Shown here: positions 8,647 to 17,545 of the stretch, in pieces
Position numbering within the stretch: the first letter of the stretch is position 1
How the letters are laid out: each line of letters begins with the position of its first letter
DNA from: Chryseobacterium taeanense
GTDB lineage: Bacteria > Bacteroidota > Bacteroidia > Flavobacteriales > Weeksellaceae
Direction: 5' to 3'
NCBI RefSeq assembly: GCF_900099685.1
Contig: NZ_FNDW01000018.1
Span: forward strand, 1 to 36,904
Length of the DNA: 36,904 nucleotides
Position numbers and translations under genes: made by a program
Notes under the pieces: model-generated
What the model was told of the DNA's origin: nothing
Database searches by the model: none
Seen by the model: only the letters and a program-made list of their open reading frames with translations

Positions 8647-9123
8647 TTAAAATAGAGAGTTATTGTCAAGATTTTCAAAATAGGAATCGACTTCCAAATT
8701 AGCTGACGCTGCGGCAGTTACGGCTAGTTTGTCGCAGAGTTCATTTTCAAAATGGCCTGCGTGCCCTTTAATCCAGTGCATCTTTGGCTTGTATAAATTA
8801 TACAATACCACAAATCTTTTCCAAAGATCAGGGTTTTTTACATTTTTCCATCCTCTTTTGATCCATCCGGACAGCCAGTTCTGATTAATAGCATCTGCAA
8901 CATATTTACTGTCTGTATAGATATGAATGTCATTTTCCGTAGATTTCAGCTTTTCCAGGGCCGTGATGACTGCGAGAAGTTCCATTCTGTTGTTGGTGGT
9001 CTTCCTGAAGCCTTTTGAAAATGTTTTCTGATAGTTTTTTTCCGGAACACGCATAAGGATTCCATAACCTCCTTTTCCGGGATTTCCGCTGCACGCTCCA
9101 TCAGTGTATATTTCAATTTTCAT
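8647..9123 (-). CDS. rnhA: Ribonuclease HI
   Basis: Cleaves the RNA strand of RNA-DNA hybrids in the cytoplasm, removing primers and R-loops. The 158-residue length is standard for bacterial type 1 enzymes. The N-terminal YTDGACSGNPGKGGYG supplies Asp8, NNRMELLAV supplies Glu48, IYTDSKYV supplies Asp71 and the C-terminal NELCDKLA supplies Asp131. This gives the full DEDD metal-binding set, and the WIKGHAGH segment near 118-124 carries the family's catalytic-loop His. The Trp/Lys-rich SGWIKRGWKNVKN stretch (about 85-98) matches the basic substrate handle of E. coli RNase HI. It lies 69 bases downstream of dnaB on the same strand; the gap carries only degenerate AAGGTTAAG-type repeats with a weak inverted repeat. 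Co-transcription with dnaB is possible. It sits inside the T9SS gene cluster without an obvious functional link. Confidence 0.96.
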   Translation of the reverse strand: MKIEIYTDGACSGNPGKGGYGILMRVPEKNYQKTFSKGFRKTTNNRMELLAVITALEKLKSTENDIHIYTDSKYVADAINQNWLSGWIKRGWKNVKNPDLWKRFVVLYNLYKPKMHWIKGHAGHFENELCDKLAVTAAASANLEVDSYFENLDNNSLF

Positions 9124-9192
9124 TAGGCTTAAGGATGAGGTTAAGATTAAGGCTAAGGTTATATCATTAATCTAAATCTTAATCTTTATTTT

Positions 9193-10785
9193 TTAAAATG
9201 GAAAATCATCATCGTCATCAAAATCATTCATCGAAGATCCTGATACCTGGGAATTATTAGGAAGATCAAATGCTGCTCCCGGCTGAATGGTTGTTTTGAT
9301 TTTATCAAAGCCACTTGGTTCATTAGATCCGAAATTGGAAGGATATCCACCACCAATTCCACCATCAAAGGCTGCTTCGATGTCCCCGAATTTGGCAAAA
9401 TGTTTTAAGAATGATAATCTTACATCGGCGGTTGCACCATTTCTGTGTTTTGCGATGATTAGCTCAGCCTGGTTTTCGGTTGATGTTTCCTGTCCCTCTT
9501 CATCATTATCCCAAACGGTAATTTTATAATATTCCGGACGGAAGATGAAAGACACGATATCCGCATCCTGCTCGATCGCTCCGGATTCCCTAAGGTCAGA
9601 AAGCTGAGGTCTTTTTCCCGGACGTGTTTCCACACTACGCGAAAGCTGGGAAAGGGCAATCACCGGTACGTTAAGTTCTTTTGCAATCGCTTTCAGGGAA
9701 CGTGAAATCATGGAAATCTCCTGTTCACGGTTTCCGGTACCTTTTCCTCCACCTCCGGCTGTCATCAGCTGAAGATAATCGACCATGATAAGCCTTACAC
9801 CATGCTGCATGACCAGTCTTCGGCATTTTGCACGGAAGTCGAATATGGAAAGGGAAGGCGTTTCATCAATGTATAAAGGAGCATTTTCCAGTTCTGAAAC
9901 GTTGGAGAATAGTCTTTGCCATTCTTCGTCGTCCAAGGTTCCTTTTCTTAATTTTTCTGATGAAATTCTTGTCTCAGAAGCGATCATCCTCGTGATAAGC
10001 TGTACGGAGGCCATCTCGAGAGAGAAAAGTGCCATCGGAATTTTATGTCCTACTGCAATATTTCTTGCCATCGAAAGAAGAAATGCCGTTTTCCCCATCG
10101 CCGGACGTGCCGCAATGATAATGAGGTCGGAATTCTGCCATCCGCCGGTTTCTTTATCCACATCCCGGAATCCTGAAGGTACTCCGGAAAGTCCTTCTTT
10201 ATCTTTTAAGGATTTTATTGTTTCGATGGCCTGCTTTACCAGTGAATTCGCAGTATCGAATCCTTTTTTGATCGTTCCGTTGGTTATCTCGAAGAATGAC
10301 TGTTCTGCTTTATCCAAAAGTTCAAACACATCGGTTGATTCTTTATAGGAAGCATCAATAACGTTTGCCGAAACATTGATTAAGCTTCTTAAAATATATT
10401 TTTCAAGAATAACACGAACGTGATATTCAATATGTGCAGATGAGCTTACCCCCATGGTAAGATCAATAATATAGCTGTCTCCACCTGCGAGATTTAATTT
10501 TCCATCTTTCTTTAAATCCTGAATGATAGTCATTAAATCAACGGGCTGATTGCCTTCGTAAAGTTTTAAAATGGTAGAAAAAATTACCTGATGTCTCGGA
10601 TCGTAAAAAACTTCCGGTGTCAGTAAATCAATAGAATGATCCAGACCTTTTTTATCAATTAAAAAAGTTCCGATAACCAGTCTCTCAAAATCCAGAGCAT
10701 TTGGAGGCATTTTACCATCGGCAATAGAGAGTTCCTTTGCAAAGTTTCCGTTCGTCAATGAAGATAATGTTTCTTTCTGCGCCAT
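9193..10785 (-). CDS. dnaB: Replicative DNA helicase DnaB
   Basis: Hexameric 5'-3' helicase that unwinds DNA at the replication fork. The N-terminal primase-interacting domain (about 25-130, from PPNALDFERLVIG) is followed by a linker and the RecA-like motor. Walker A is ARPAMGKT (226-233, Lys232), Walker B/H3 is IMVDYLQLM (Asp336), and the later SQLSRSVETR, LRESGAIEQDAD and KHRNG segments are typical family motifs. The 530-residue length is slightly above the E. coli protein because of a Gly/Asn/Ser-rich C-terminal extension. That extension ends in the acidic tip NDFDDDDDFPF, which resembles the SSB C-terminal tip. No intein is present. A minus-strand TATCTTTG (10793-10800) just upstream may be the -7 box. 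rnhA follows on the same strand. Confidence 0.97.
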   Translation of the reverse strand: MAQKETLSSLTNGNFAKELSIADGKMPPNALDFERLVIGTFLIDKKGLDHSIDLLTPEVFYDPRHQVIFSTILKLYEGNQPVDLMTIIQDLKKDGKLNLAGGDSYIIDLTMGVSSSAHIEYHVRVILEKYILRSLINVSANVIDASYKESTDVFELLDKAEQSFFEITNGTIKKGFDTANSLVKQAIETIKSLKDKEGLSGVPSGFRDVDKETGGWQNSDLIIIAARPAMGKTAFLLSMARNIAVGHKIPMALFSLEMASVQLITRMIASETRISSEKLRKGTLDDEEWQRLFSNVSELENAPLYIDETPSLSIFDFRAKCRRLVMQHGVRLIMVDYLQLMTAGGGGKGTGNREQEISMISRSLKAIAKELNVPVIALSQLSRSVETRPGKRPQLSDLRESGAIEQDADIVSFIFRPEYYKITVWDNDEEGQETSTENQAELIIAKHRNGATADVRLSFLKHFAKFGDIEAAFDGGIGGGYPSNFGSNEPSGFDKIKTTIQPGAAFDLPNNSQVSGSSMNDFDDDDDFPF

Positions 10786-10899
10786 AGTTCTGCAAAGATA
10801 GTTTTTTTGAAAATCAATTAAAAAATAGTATTCAACAATTTATAAACACAGTATTGTTTAAACATAATGCCAGAAGGTATTCGTGTTGATGTGCATAAA

Positions 10900-10928
10900 A
10901 AAATCACCCCTGATAAAGAGGTGATTTT
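10900..10928 (-). terminator. Intrinsic terminator of the 10950-13322 gene
   Basis: A 9-bp stem AAAATCACC (10900-10908) with GGTGATTTT (10920-10928) has an 11-base loop. On the minus strand it ends in a run of T. It lies about 20 bases after the stop codon. Confidence 0.85.
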
Positions 10929-10949
10929 GAGTATTCAAAAATTTAGATA

Positions 10950-13322
10950 TTATTGAATGTTTTTAACCAATACCCAACCACTATATTTGGTTTCGGTATT
11001 GTTTTTATCGTTTTCTGTCCATGTAATGGTGTACCAGTAAGTACCAGTCATAATTTTCTTACCGTTGGAAGTTCCATCCCATGTATAGTTTCGGATTTTG
11101 TCTGCGCGGTACATCATATTTCCGTATCTGTCATAGACGGTGAAAACTACATTTTTCTTGTAAGACAATGCTGAATAATCGATATAATCATTTTTGTTGT
11201 CTCCGTTCGGTGTAATGGCATTAATAAGATTAGGAACCGTTACCTGAACGCTGATAGGATTACAGTCGTAAGCGTCTTTCACATATACTTTGTTTTCTCC
11301 TCTCGGAAGTCCTGTGAATACATTTGAATCCTGCCAGTTGATTCCGTCAAGTGAATATTGGTAAGGTCCTTTTCCTCCGGCAACACTTACGGTGAATGAA
11401 TCGTTATTGATGTCAATATTGGTAATTACAGGTTGTGCAGAAGCATTCACTTTAACTTCCTGTAGTGTCCAGCATTTTCCGGTTTTTAACCTCACCCAAT
11501 ATTCTCCTGCTCCTACATTGGATATGGACTGAGTTGTAGCCCCTGTACTCCATTCATAACCATCAAATCCGGGCCCTGCGTCCAACGTGGTTTTATCTTC
11601 TATACAGATGATTTTATCTTTTAGAACAGATGATTTTACTGGAGGTAAAACTTTAAGATTTACTTTGGCAATAGCAAAACAATCATTTTCATTACTTACC
11701 CTTATATAGATTGTCGTAGTTGTTGATATATAATTTGAAGGGTTTGCAATAGGGTTGGTTCCTGCCAGCGCATCAGCCTGTGTTGTAAAATATGCTTTTA
11801 CCACTGCGGTCTGAGAAGTAACATTTGCTTGCGTAAGATCAAAAGTAGCTGTAGCCGTAGCTGTTTCAATAAAGCACGATTCTAATGTCGCTTCGGTCAC
11901 TGTGACAACCGGAAAATATTGTAAAGAAATTTCAGACTGCCCTGTACATCCTTGTGGATTAGTAACTCGTACATAAATTGTTTTAGGTGCTGCAGATATG
12001 TAGCTTGCAGGATTTGTAATTGCGTTTGTACCTGCATTCAGGTCTGCGAGGCTAGAATAATATTTTTTGGTAACGTTACCCGGAGGGTAAACATTTGCTG
12101 AAGTCAGATCATACAAACCTGTACCTGAATTGTTGTTGTTACACGCTTTCAATGTTACATTTACGGCCGGAAGTGGAGGCAAAAACTGTAATAATATTTC
12201 TGCGTTTCCATAGCATCCCTGATCCGTATTTATCTTCACATATATCGTTTTAGGAGCTGCTGATGAATATGCGCCAGGATTTGTAATTTCATTGGTTCCC
12301 GCATTCATATCTGCCAAGGAAGGGTAGTATTTTTTTGTAACTCCCGCTGTCGGAGCATAAACGCTGGCTGAAGTCAGATCGAAAATACCTATACCAGAAT
12401 TATTGTAGTTGCAGCTTGTGAGTGTAGCATTGTTGGTAACGATATTTCCCGGGACAAACTTAAATGCGCCAGTCTGGGTACAGCTGTTAATAGGATTGTT
12501 GGGATTGGTAGGATCCTGATAATGGATGCTGTAATAATAAGTATCCGTACCATTGATCGTAATTGGTGTAGTAATAGGGCTGGCTCCGATAATTGCATCA
12601 TTTGAATTGTAGTGGTATGTTACCTGAAAATTAGCATTTCCGTTAACAATTCCGGCAGTCAGAGTGCTAAAATCAAATGTCGTAGGAAGCTGGCACTGTA
12701 CAATTTCATTGGGACCGTTCGGAGTTGCGCTGGGGTTACCTGGTGGTACAAAAGGATTTGGCGTTAAATTGGGATCGTTAAAAGGAGATGCCAGTGTAGC
12801 TGTTCCTCCCCATTCCAAAGCAAAGCCTGTCGTATTTGATGAAAAGTTGTCTACAATAAGATAGTATGTTTCACCTGGCAAAACGTCCATGTATTTTACA
12901 AAACGGTCTGCATCGTTACCTAAGTTGTCAACACTTGCACTTTCTGAAGTGTCCAGGGAAGTCATATTAAGTCCTGTAGGTCCTCCGCCGGCAGAGAATG
13001 AGCATCTTACCGGTAATCCCAGTGCTCCGCACTGTACATTAGGCCCGTAAACTGCCCAGTCGTAATCCGTACTAGTGCCTGTTGCATTAGGATTGATGAC
13101 GAAAGTAAGTGTTCCTCCGGTAGCAATCGTAAATTTATACCATACGGAGAAATGTTCTGTTGAAAGGCATCCTCCCAAAGGGCTTTCCTGGGTAGTTCCG
13201 TGCCCACTTGGTGTATATGACTGGCCTGCATTTCCACAAACCGCAATTGCCGAAACACAATCCGACTGTGAAAAGATCATTTGTGAGAAAAATAAAACAG
13301 TCAGTAGTAGTAATTTCTTCAT
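10950..13322 (-). CDS. T9SS type B sorting domain protein with Cys-rich beta-type N-terminus (790 aa)
   Basis: Largest paralog of the cluster. A signal peptide (1-18, ...QMIFS-Q) is followed by a domain unlike the lectin type (about 20-175). It carries CVSAIAVCGN, SVWYKFTIATGGTLTFVINP, YDWAVYGPN, PVRCSFSAGG and GETYYLIVDNF. This arrangement is typical of many flavobacterial T9SS cargo proteins, but I know no firm name for it. A Pro-rich linker (about 177-201) leads into a beta module, then three middle modules of roughly 90 residues (FDLTSASV, YDLTSANV, FDLTQANV; about 290-565). These are followed by the Ig-like LDAGPGFDGYEWSTG segment, the SprB-type GGKGPYQYSLDG repeat and the sorting domain ITPNGDNKNDYIDYSAL (about 695-790). 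The C-terminal third is closest to the 6232-8484 protein. Function outside the cell is unknown. It has its own terminator, and another lies upstream of it. Confidence 0.92.
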   Translation of the reverse strand: MKKLLLLTVLFFSQMIFSQSDCVSAIAVCGNAGQSYTPSGHGTTQESPLGGCLSTEHFSVWYKFTIATGGTLTFVINPNATGTSTDYDWAVYGPNVQCGALGLPVRCSFSAGGGPTGLNMTSLDTSESASVDNLGNDADRFVKYMDVLPGETYYLIVDNFSSNTTGFALEWGGTATLASPFNDPNLTPNPFVPPGNPSATPNGPNEIVQCQLPTTFDFSTLTAGIVNGNANFQVTYHYNSNDAIIGASPITTPITINGTDTYYYSIHYQDPTNPNNPINSCTQTGAFKFVPGNIVTNNATLTSCNYNNSGIGIFDLTSASVYAPTAGVTKKYYPSLADMNAGTNEITNPGAYSSAAPKTIYVKINTDQGCYGNAEILLQFLPPLPAVNVTLKACNNNNSGTGLYDLTSANVYPPGNVTKKYYSSLADLNAGTNAITNPASYISAAPKTIYVRVTNPQGCTGQSEISLQYFPVVTVTEATLESCFIETATATATFDLTQANVTSQTAVVKAYFTTQADALAGTNPIANPSNYISTTTTIYIRVSNENDCFAIAKVNLKVLPPVKSSVLKDKIICIEDKTTLDAGPGFDGYEWSTGATTQSISNVGAGEYWVRLKTGKCWTLQEVKVNASAQPVITNIDINNDSFTVSVAGGKGPYQYSLDGINWQDSNVFTGLPRGENKVYVKDAYDCNPISVQVTVPNLINAITPNGDNKNDYIDYSALSYKKNVVFTVYDRYGNMMYRADKIRNYTWDGTSNGKKIMTGTYWYTITWTENDKNNTETKYSGWVLVKNIQ

Positions 13323-13362
13323 TAGAAATGATTTTTATTATTTGATTTTTAATTTTTATGTG

Positions 13363-13391
13363 AAAAAAACCGCTCGAGAAAGCGGTTTTTT
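13363..13391. terminator. Strong bidirectional terminator between two T9SS genes
   Basis: An 11-bp stem AAAAAACCGCT (13364-13374) with AGCGGTTTTTT (13381-13391) has the 6-base loop CGAGAA and A/T tracts on both sides. It ends the 13409-15481 gene on the minus strand and separates it from the start of the next gene at 13322. Confidence 0.9.
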
Positions 13392-13408
13392 CTTCAATAT
13401 TTAGTATT

Positions 13409-15481
13409 CTATTCTCTGTTTTTCACCATTACCCATCCTGAGAATTTGAATGGCGTATTTTTTTTGTCATTTTCATTCCATGTAACGGTGTACCAATAAG
13501 TGCCGGTAGATACTTTTTTGCCTGCTGTGGTTCCATCCCATTTGTATCCGTTGAATTTATCTGCCTGTCCTATTTTTACGCCGTATCTGTCGAAAATACT
13601 TAGTACCAGATTTTTCTTGCTGGCCAAAGCTGAATAGTCGATCACATCATTTACACCGTCTCCATTCGGAGTAATGACATTTACAAGATTAGGGACAACT
13701 ACTGTTACTGTAATAGGTTCACAGTCATATGCATCTTTTACATATACCATATTATCACCTCTTGCTACATTCTTGAATTCATTTGAATCCTGCCAGTTGA
13801 TGCCATCAAGAGAATATTTGTACGGAGCCGTTCCTCCAATTACATTTACTGTAATTGTATTATTTGTAATGTCAACATTTGAAATAACGGGCTGTTCAGA
13901 AGGATATACTTTTACTGTTTGTCTGGTAACGCAATCTCCTGTCTTAAGCTCAACCCAGTAAGTACCTACACTAACATTGCTGATAGTCTGAGTTGTAGCG
14001 CCTGTACTCCATTCATAGCCATTAAACCCTGGTCCTGCATCCAAAGTGGTTTTATCTTCCATACAGATAATTTTATCTTCCAAAACATTTGAATAGACAG
14101 GAGGAAGAACCACCAGATTTACTTTTGCAACGCCATAACAACCATTTCCGTCTGTCACTTTTATGAAGACTACTCCATTTGGAGAAATGTAGGTGCTAGA
14201 GTTTAAAATTTCATTCGTTCCTGCAACAGCATCTGCCATCGAAGGGAAGTATGTCTTTGTTCCTGTCTGTGTAGTTACCGGAGCTGTAGTAAGATCAAAA
14301 GATGCCGTAGCAGGATTTGTCTCAATAAAGCATGATCTTAGGGTTGCTTCAGTTACCGTAACAACAGGGAAGAAGGCTAATGTAATTTTTGCAGTAGCTT
14401 TACATCCGTATTGTGAAGTTAGTAAAACATATACATCACCTCCTGCAGAAACATATTGGTAAGGATTGGTAATTTCATTTGTACCCGCATTGAGATCAGT
14501 AATTGTAGGATAATATTTTTTTGTAACATTAGGGTCTGCAATTACATTAGCCGTAGTAAGATCAAAAACGGCAGTACCCATATTATTGTTATTACACTTT
14601 GTAAGAGTCACATTAGTACCTGTAATAGCCCTCTGTACAAATTTAAAGTTCCCTGGAATTCTGCACCTGTTGATCGCTGTAGCCGGAGCACCCGGGACAG
14701 AATAAGTTATTGCGTAATAATAAGTGTCGGTTGTATTGACTGTTATAGGCGTGGTGATAGGGTTGTTCCCTGAAATGGCATCATTAGAATTGTAATAATA
14801 AGAAACATCAAAGTTTGGATTATTATTCACAATACCTGCTGTAAGGGTTGTAAAATCAAAAACAGCCGGATTTGAGCAAACAATTACTTCTCTAGGTGAA
14901 TTCGGAGTTGGCCCCGGATCTCCTGGCTCCATAAAAGGATAGGGTTGATAAGCACTGTTAAATGGCGAAACCAAAGTTGCAGTTCCTCCCCATGTCAACA
15001 CAAAGCCGTTGGCTGTAGATAAAAAATTATCAACAACAAGATAATAAGTTTCACCGGCAATAACATTCATATATGCACAGAAAGGAGAGCCTCCACCGCC
15101 AGCAGTAGTATTTGTTGCGGTCATATTAAGTCCTGTGGGACCATCAGCTCCAGAGAAGTTACATCTTATAGGGGCTCCCAGGCTGCCACAAGTTTTGTTA
15201 GGGCCGTACACTGCCCAGTCGTAATCATCAGCAAATACATTAGGATTAATAACAAAAGTCAGTGTTCCTGAAGTTGCAACGGTAAATGTGTACCAGATCG
15301 AAAAATTCTCGTCATCTGTAAGACAACCTCCAAGGTCTTCCAGGATATTTCCTGGGCCTGTTGGTGTAAAAGAAATTGGAGTATTCCCGCAGACTTGTAC
15401 ATTTCCACCACAATCCGAGCTGGATTGTGCAAAAATGACTTGTGATAATACAATTAGAAAAATGTATAAAGCTTTTTTCAT
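13409..15481 (-). CDS. T9SS type B sorting domain protein with Cys-rich beta-type N-terminus (690 aa)
   Basis: Fifth paralog. The signal peptide is residues 1-18 (...QVIFA-Q). The N-terminal domain (about 20-170) parallels that of the 10950-13322 protein: CGGNVQVCGN, SIWYTFTVATSGTLTFVINP, YDWAVYGPN, PIRCNFSGADGPTGLNM and GETYYLVVDNF. After a Pro-rich linker come a beta module with YYYNSNDAISG and two middle modules (FDLTTANV and FDLTTAPV, about 280-465). Then follow the Ig-like LDAGPGFNGYEWSTGAT, the SprB-type GGTAPYKYSLDG repeat and the sorting domain ITPNGDGVNDVIDYSAL (about 596-690). So the N-terminus is of the type seen in the 790-aa neighbour, but the C-terminus is of the NGDGVND class of the 1732 and 3894 genes. 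It lies 30 bases downstream of the 15512-16126 gene and may share its transcript. A strong terminator follows. Confidence 0.92.
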   Translation of the reverse strand: MKKALYIFLIVLSQVIFAQSSSDCGGNVQVCGNTPISFTPTGPGNILEDLGGCLTDDENFSIWYTFTVATSGTLTFVINPNVFADDYDWAVYGPNKTCGSLGAPIRCNFSGADGPTGLNMTATNTTAGGGGSPFCAYMNVIAGETYYLVVDNFLSTANGFVLTWGGTATLVSPFNSAYQPYPFMEPGDPGPTPNSPREVIVCSNPAVFDFTTLTAGIVNNNPNFDVSYYYNSNDAISGNNPITTPITVNTTDTYYYAITYSVPGAPATAINRCRIPGNFKFVQRAITGTNVTLTKCNNNNMGTAVFDLTTANVIADPNVTKKYYPTITDLNAGTNEITNPYQYVSAGGDVYVLLTSQYGCKATAKITLAFFPVVTVTEATLRSCFIETNPATASFDLTTAPVTTQTGTKTYFPSMADAVAGTNEILNSSTYISPNGVVFIKVTDGNGCYGVAKVNLVVLPPVYSNVLEDKIICMEDKTTLDAGPGFNGYEWSTGATTQTISNVSVGTYWVELKTGDCVTRQTVKVYPSEQPVISNVDITNNTITVNVIGGTAPYKYSLDGINWQDSNEFKNVARGDNMVYVKDAYDCEPITVTVVVPNLVNVITPNGDGVNDVIDYSALASKKNLVLSIFDRYGVKIGQADKFNGYKWDGTTAGKKVSTGTYWYTVTWNENDKKNTPFKFSGWVMVKNRE

Positions 15482-15511
15482 TTTAGTCGTTTTAAGATTT
15501 TAATCCGAAGA

Positions 15512-16126
15512 TTAATTCATTGATGGAATTAGCTGTCTTCCCCATGTAGGAGCAGATGCATTGCTTTTTATTCCAAGCCCCGTCAATGCTTTCTTAAACA
15601 ACTTTTCAGCATTTTCTTTATTGCCGGATCTTTCTTCCAATTTAGCCTTTAGAATAGCTAATCTTGGATTATCTGGCGAAACAGCTTCAGCTCTAGCTAT
15701 CATTTGCGAAACAATATCCAAATTATTCTGAACATCTTTTACTCCTGTGCCCTGAGTTTTCTGAAAGGCAATCAAGCCTAGTAAAATATCAGTTTCAGCG
15801 TTATTTTGTTTTGAATCAGAATAGCCGCCGTCAGCATATTTTTTTGCGAGACCGCTTAAGTTTGAAACATCTATGGACGGGTTTTTCTGAAGCTGTAGCT
15901 CTGCCTCCATATATGTAGCTGTCGCTGCATAATAATATGCTTCCCATCTATCCGTCGTTTTTGTAGAGGTAAACTTGGAAAATTTCTGAAAAGCGTTTTC
16001 ATAATCACTTTCTGTTTTAGCTGTGTTTAACTGCGAAACAGTTTGTTTGAAGTCTTTTTCACTGAAGGTTTGTGCCTGTAAGCAAAAGCCTACTACACAA
16101 AAACAAATTAGTAGAGTTTTTTTCAT
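15512..16126 (-). CDS. Secreted TPR-like protein (204 aa)
   Basis: Residues 1-18 form a signal peptide (MKKTLLICFCVVGFCLQA-Q), so the protein is exported, probably to the periplasm. The mature part is helical and resembles degenerate tetratricopeptide repeats: DYENAFQKFSKFTSTKTTDRWEAYYYAATATYMEA early, then AEAVSPDNPRLAILKAKLEERSGNKENAEKLFKKAL near the C-terminus, where the second stretch has the canonical TPR spacing. It ends in APTWGRQLIPSMN. TPR proteins usually hold partners together, but no partner is named by the sequence. It precedes the 13409-15481 T9SS gene by 30 bases, so the two may be co-transcribed. A TATATTTG -7-like motif sits on the minus strand at 16146-16153, about 20 bases before the start, with no clear -33 box. 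Confidence 0.75.
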   Translation of the reverse strand: MKKTLLICFCVVGFCLQAQTFSEKDFKQTVSQLNTAKTESDYENAFQKFSKFTSTKTTDRWEAYYYAATATYMEAELQLQKNPSIDVSNLSGLAKKYADGGYSDSKQNNAETDILLGLIAFQKTQGTGVKDVQNNLDIVSQMIARAEAVSPDNPRLAILKAKLEERSGNKENAEKLFKKALTGLGIKSNASAPTWGRQLIPSMN

Positions 16127-16215
16127 GTAAGGGAATTTTAAATCACAAATATAAAAAATTATTAATTTTAAATTAAAGTTTTTGAAATTAATTTAATAAA
16201 ATAAGGTTTATTAAA

Positions 16216-17451
16216 TTAATATTGCATTTTTCTTAGCTTTGAATTGGTTGCTCCAACTACTAATGCAATTAGTACAGTCATGGTTCCGCCAAAGACTACA
16301 GAGCGCACTACGCCTAGTAATTTTGCAGAAAGGCCGCTTTCAAACTGTCCCATTTCATTGCTCGACATAATAAATATTGAATTCACGCTCAATACTCTGC
16401 CTCTGATCTTATCTGGAGTTTTCAGCTGAACGATTGTTCCGCGTATTACTACAGAAATCCCATCCAGCATTCCGCTCATCATCAGGAAAATAAAGGAGAG
16501 CCAATATAAATGAGACAAACCAAATCCGATGATACAAAGACCAAATCCCGTTACCACACCCAGTAAGATTTTACCCTGATTCTTTCTCAGTGGAATAATC
16601 GACAGAATGGTAATAATACACATTGATCCTATATCCGAAGCTGCATTCAGCAATCCAAAGCCTTCTGCGCCTACTTTCAGAATATCGGTAGCATACACCG
16701 GAATCATTGCGACTGCGCCTCCGAAAAGCACGGCAAACATATCAAGGCAAAGAGCTCCTAGGATTTCTTTTGTCTTGAAAATGTAGGAAATCCCTTCCCG
16801 CATACTTTCTATAACGTTAATATTTTCTTTTTTGTATTCGGAATGTTGTTTATTTAAATGAAAAAAGAATAATGATGCTAAAAATATCAGTGAAATAATG
16901 ACTACCAAAGTCCATTTAACACCAAAGTATCCGATCAGAAATCCCCCAGCGGCATGTCCGCAAACTGATGAGATAAGAAATGTCGCCTGGTTTAGAGTGA
17001 CGGCATTGGGTAAGTTTTCTTTCTTTACAATTTTAGGAATCATCGAAGGTACGATCGGACCAATGAAGGCTCTGGCAATTCCTGTGAAGAAAATCACCCC
17101 GTAAATGAAGTAGGTAATCTGATGTGGGGTAAAATGAATTTCCACATTAAAAAAAGCAGGAATTAATAGTAATCCTATTAAGAAAATGTAAGCATAATTA
17201 CAGATCAGTAGTAATTTTTTCTTTTCATTCATGTCGATCACATGTCCTGCATACAGAGCGCAGGTTACTGCCGGAATTACTTCTGAAAGCCCAATGAGGC
17301 CTATTGAAAAAGGGTCTTTGGTAAGTTGATACACCCACCATCCCAATAAAGTGGCAAGCATTCTGAAGGCAAGTACAATAAAAAATCTTCCCGTAAGAAG
17401 GTTTCTGAACTCGACATTTTTCAATGTCTGTAACGGGGTGAAAGAAATCAT
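16216..17451 (-). CDS. MFS transporter, EntS/MFS_3-like exporter
   Basis: A 411-residue inner-membrane protein with about 12 hydrophobic segments, the size usual for the major facilitator superfamily. Features include LTGRFFIVLAFRMLATLLGWWVYQLTKDPFSIGLIGLSEVIPAV at the N-terminus and the loop AGHVIDMNEKKKLL after the second helix, which corresponds to the MFS loop motif. The second half has RGTIVQLKTPDKIRGRVLSVNSIF, characteristic of the MFS_3/enterobactin-exporter-like branch. It probably uses the proton gradient to expel a small molecule; the substrate cannot be told from sequence, and no siderophore genes are adjacent. It stands alone between the TPR-like gene (90-base gap) and a small lipoprotein gene (95-base gap), all on the minus strand. 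A possible -7 box (TATTTTTG, 17456-17463) lies very near the start codon, which would give an extremely short leader. Confidence 0.88.
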   Translation of the reverse strand: MISFTPLQTLKNVEFRNLLTGRFFIVLAFRMLATLLGWWVYQLTKDPFSIGLIGLSEVIPAVTCALYAGHVIDMNEKKKLLLICNYAYIFLIGLLLIPAFFNVEIHFTPHQITYFIYGVIFFTGIARAFIGPIVPSMIPKIVKKENLPNAVTLNQATFLISSVCGHAAGGFLIGYFGVKWTLVVIISLIFLASLFFFHLNKQHSEYKKENINVIESMREGISYIFKTKEILGALCLDMFAVLFGGAVAMIPVYATDILKVGAEGFGLLNAASDIGSMCIITILSIIPLRKNQGKILLGVVTGFGLCIIGFGLSHLYWLSFIFLMMSGMLDGISVVIRGTIVQLKTPDKIRGRVLSVNSIFIMSSNEMGQFESGLSAKLLGVVRSVVFGGTMTVLIALVVGATNSKLRKMQY

Positions 17452-17545
17452 CCCGCAAAAATAGCCTCAAATATTGATTTAAGGCTATAGATATATTGTA
17501 TTTTTAAATGAAAAATTATATGATTTCTAAAAGATAAAATCTATT

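Noticed and set aside
9785..10348. Plus-strand frame of 187 codons inside dnaB
   Set aside because: It is antisense to Walker A and Walker B of DnaB. It has no start signal and an unnatural Ser-rich composition.
1732..15481. Idea that the large repetitive proteins are phage tail or RHS toxin genes
   Set aside because: All five end in the T9SS type B sorting domain with ITPNGD and have Sec signal peptides; no toxin or phage module is seen.
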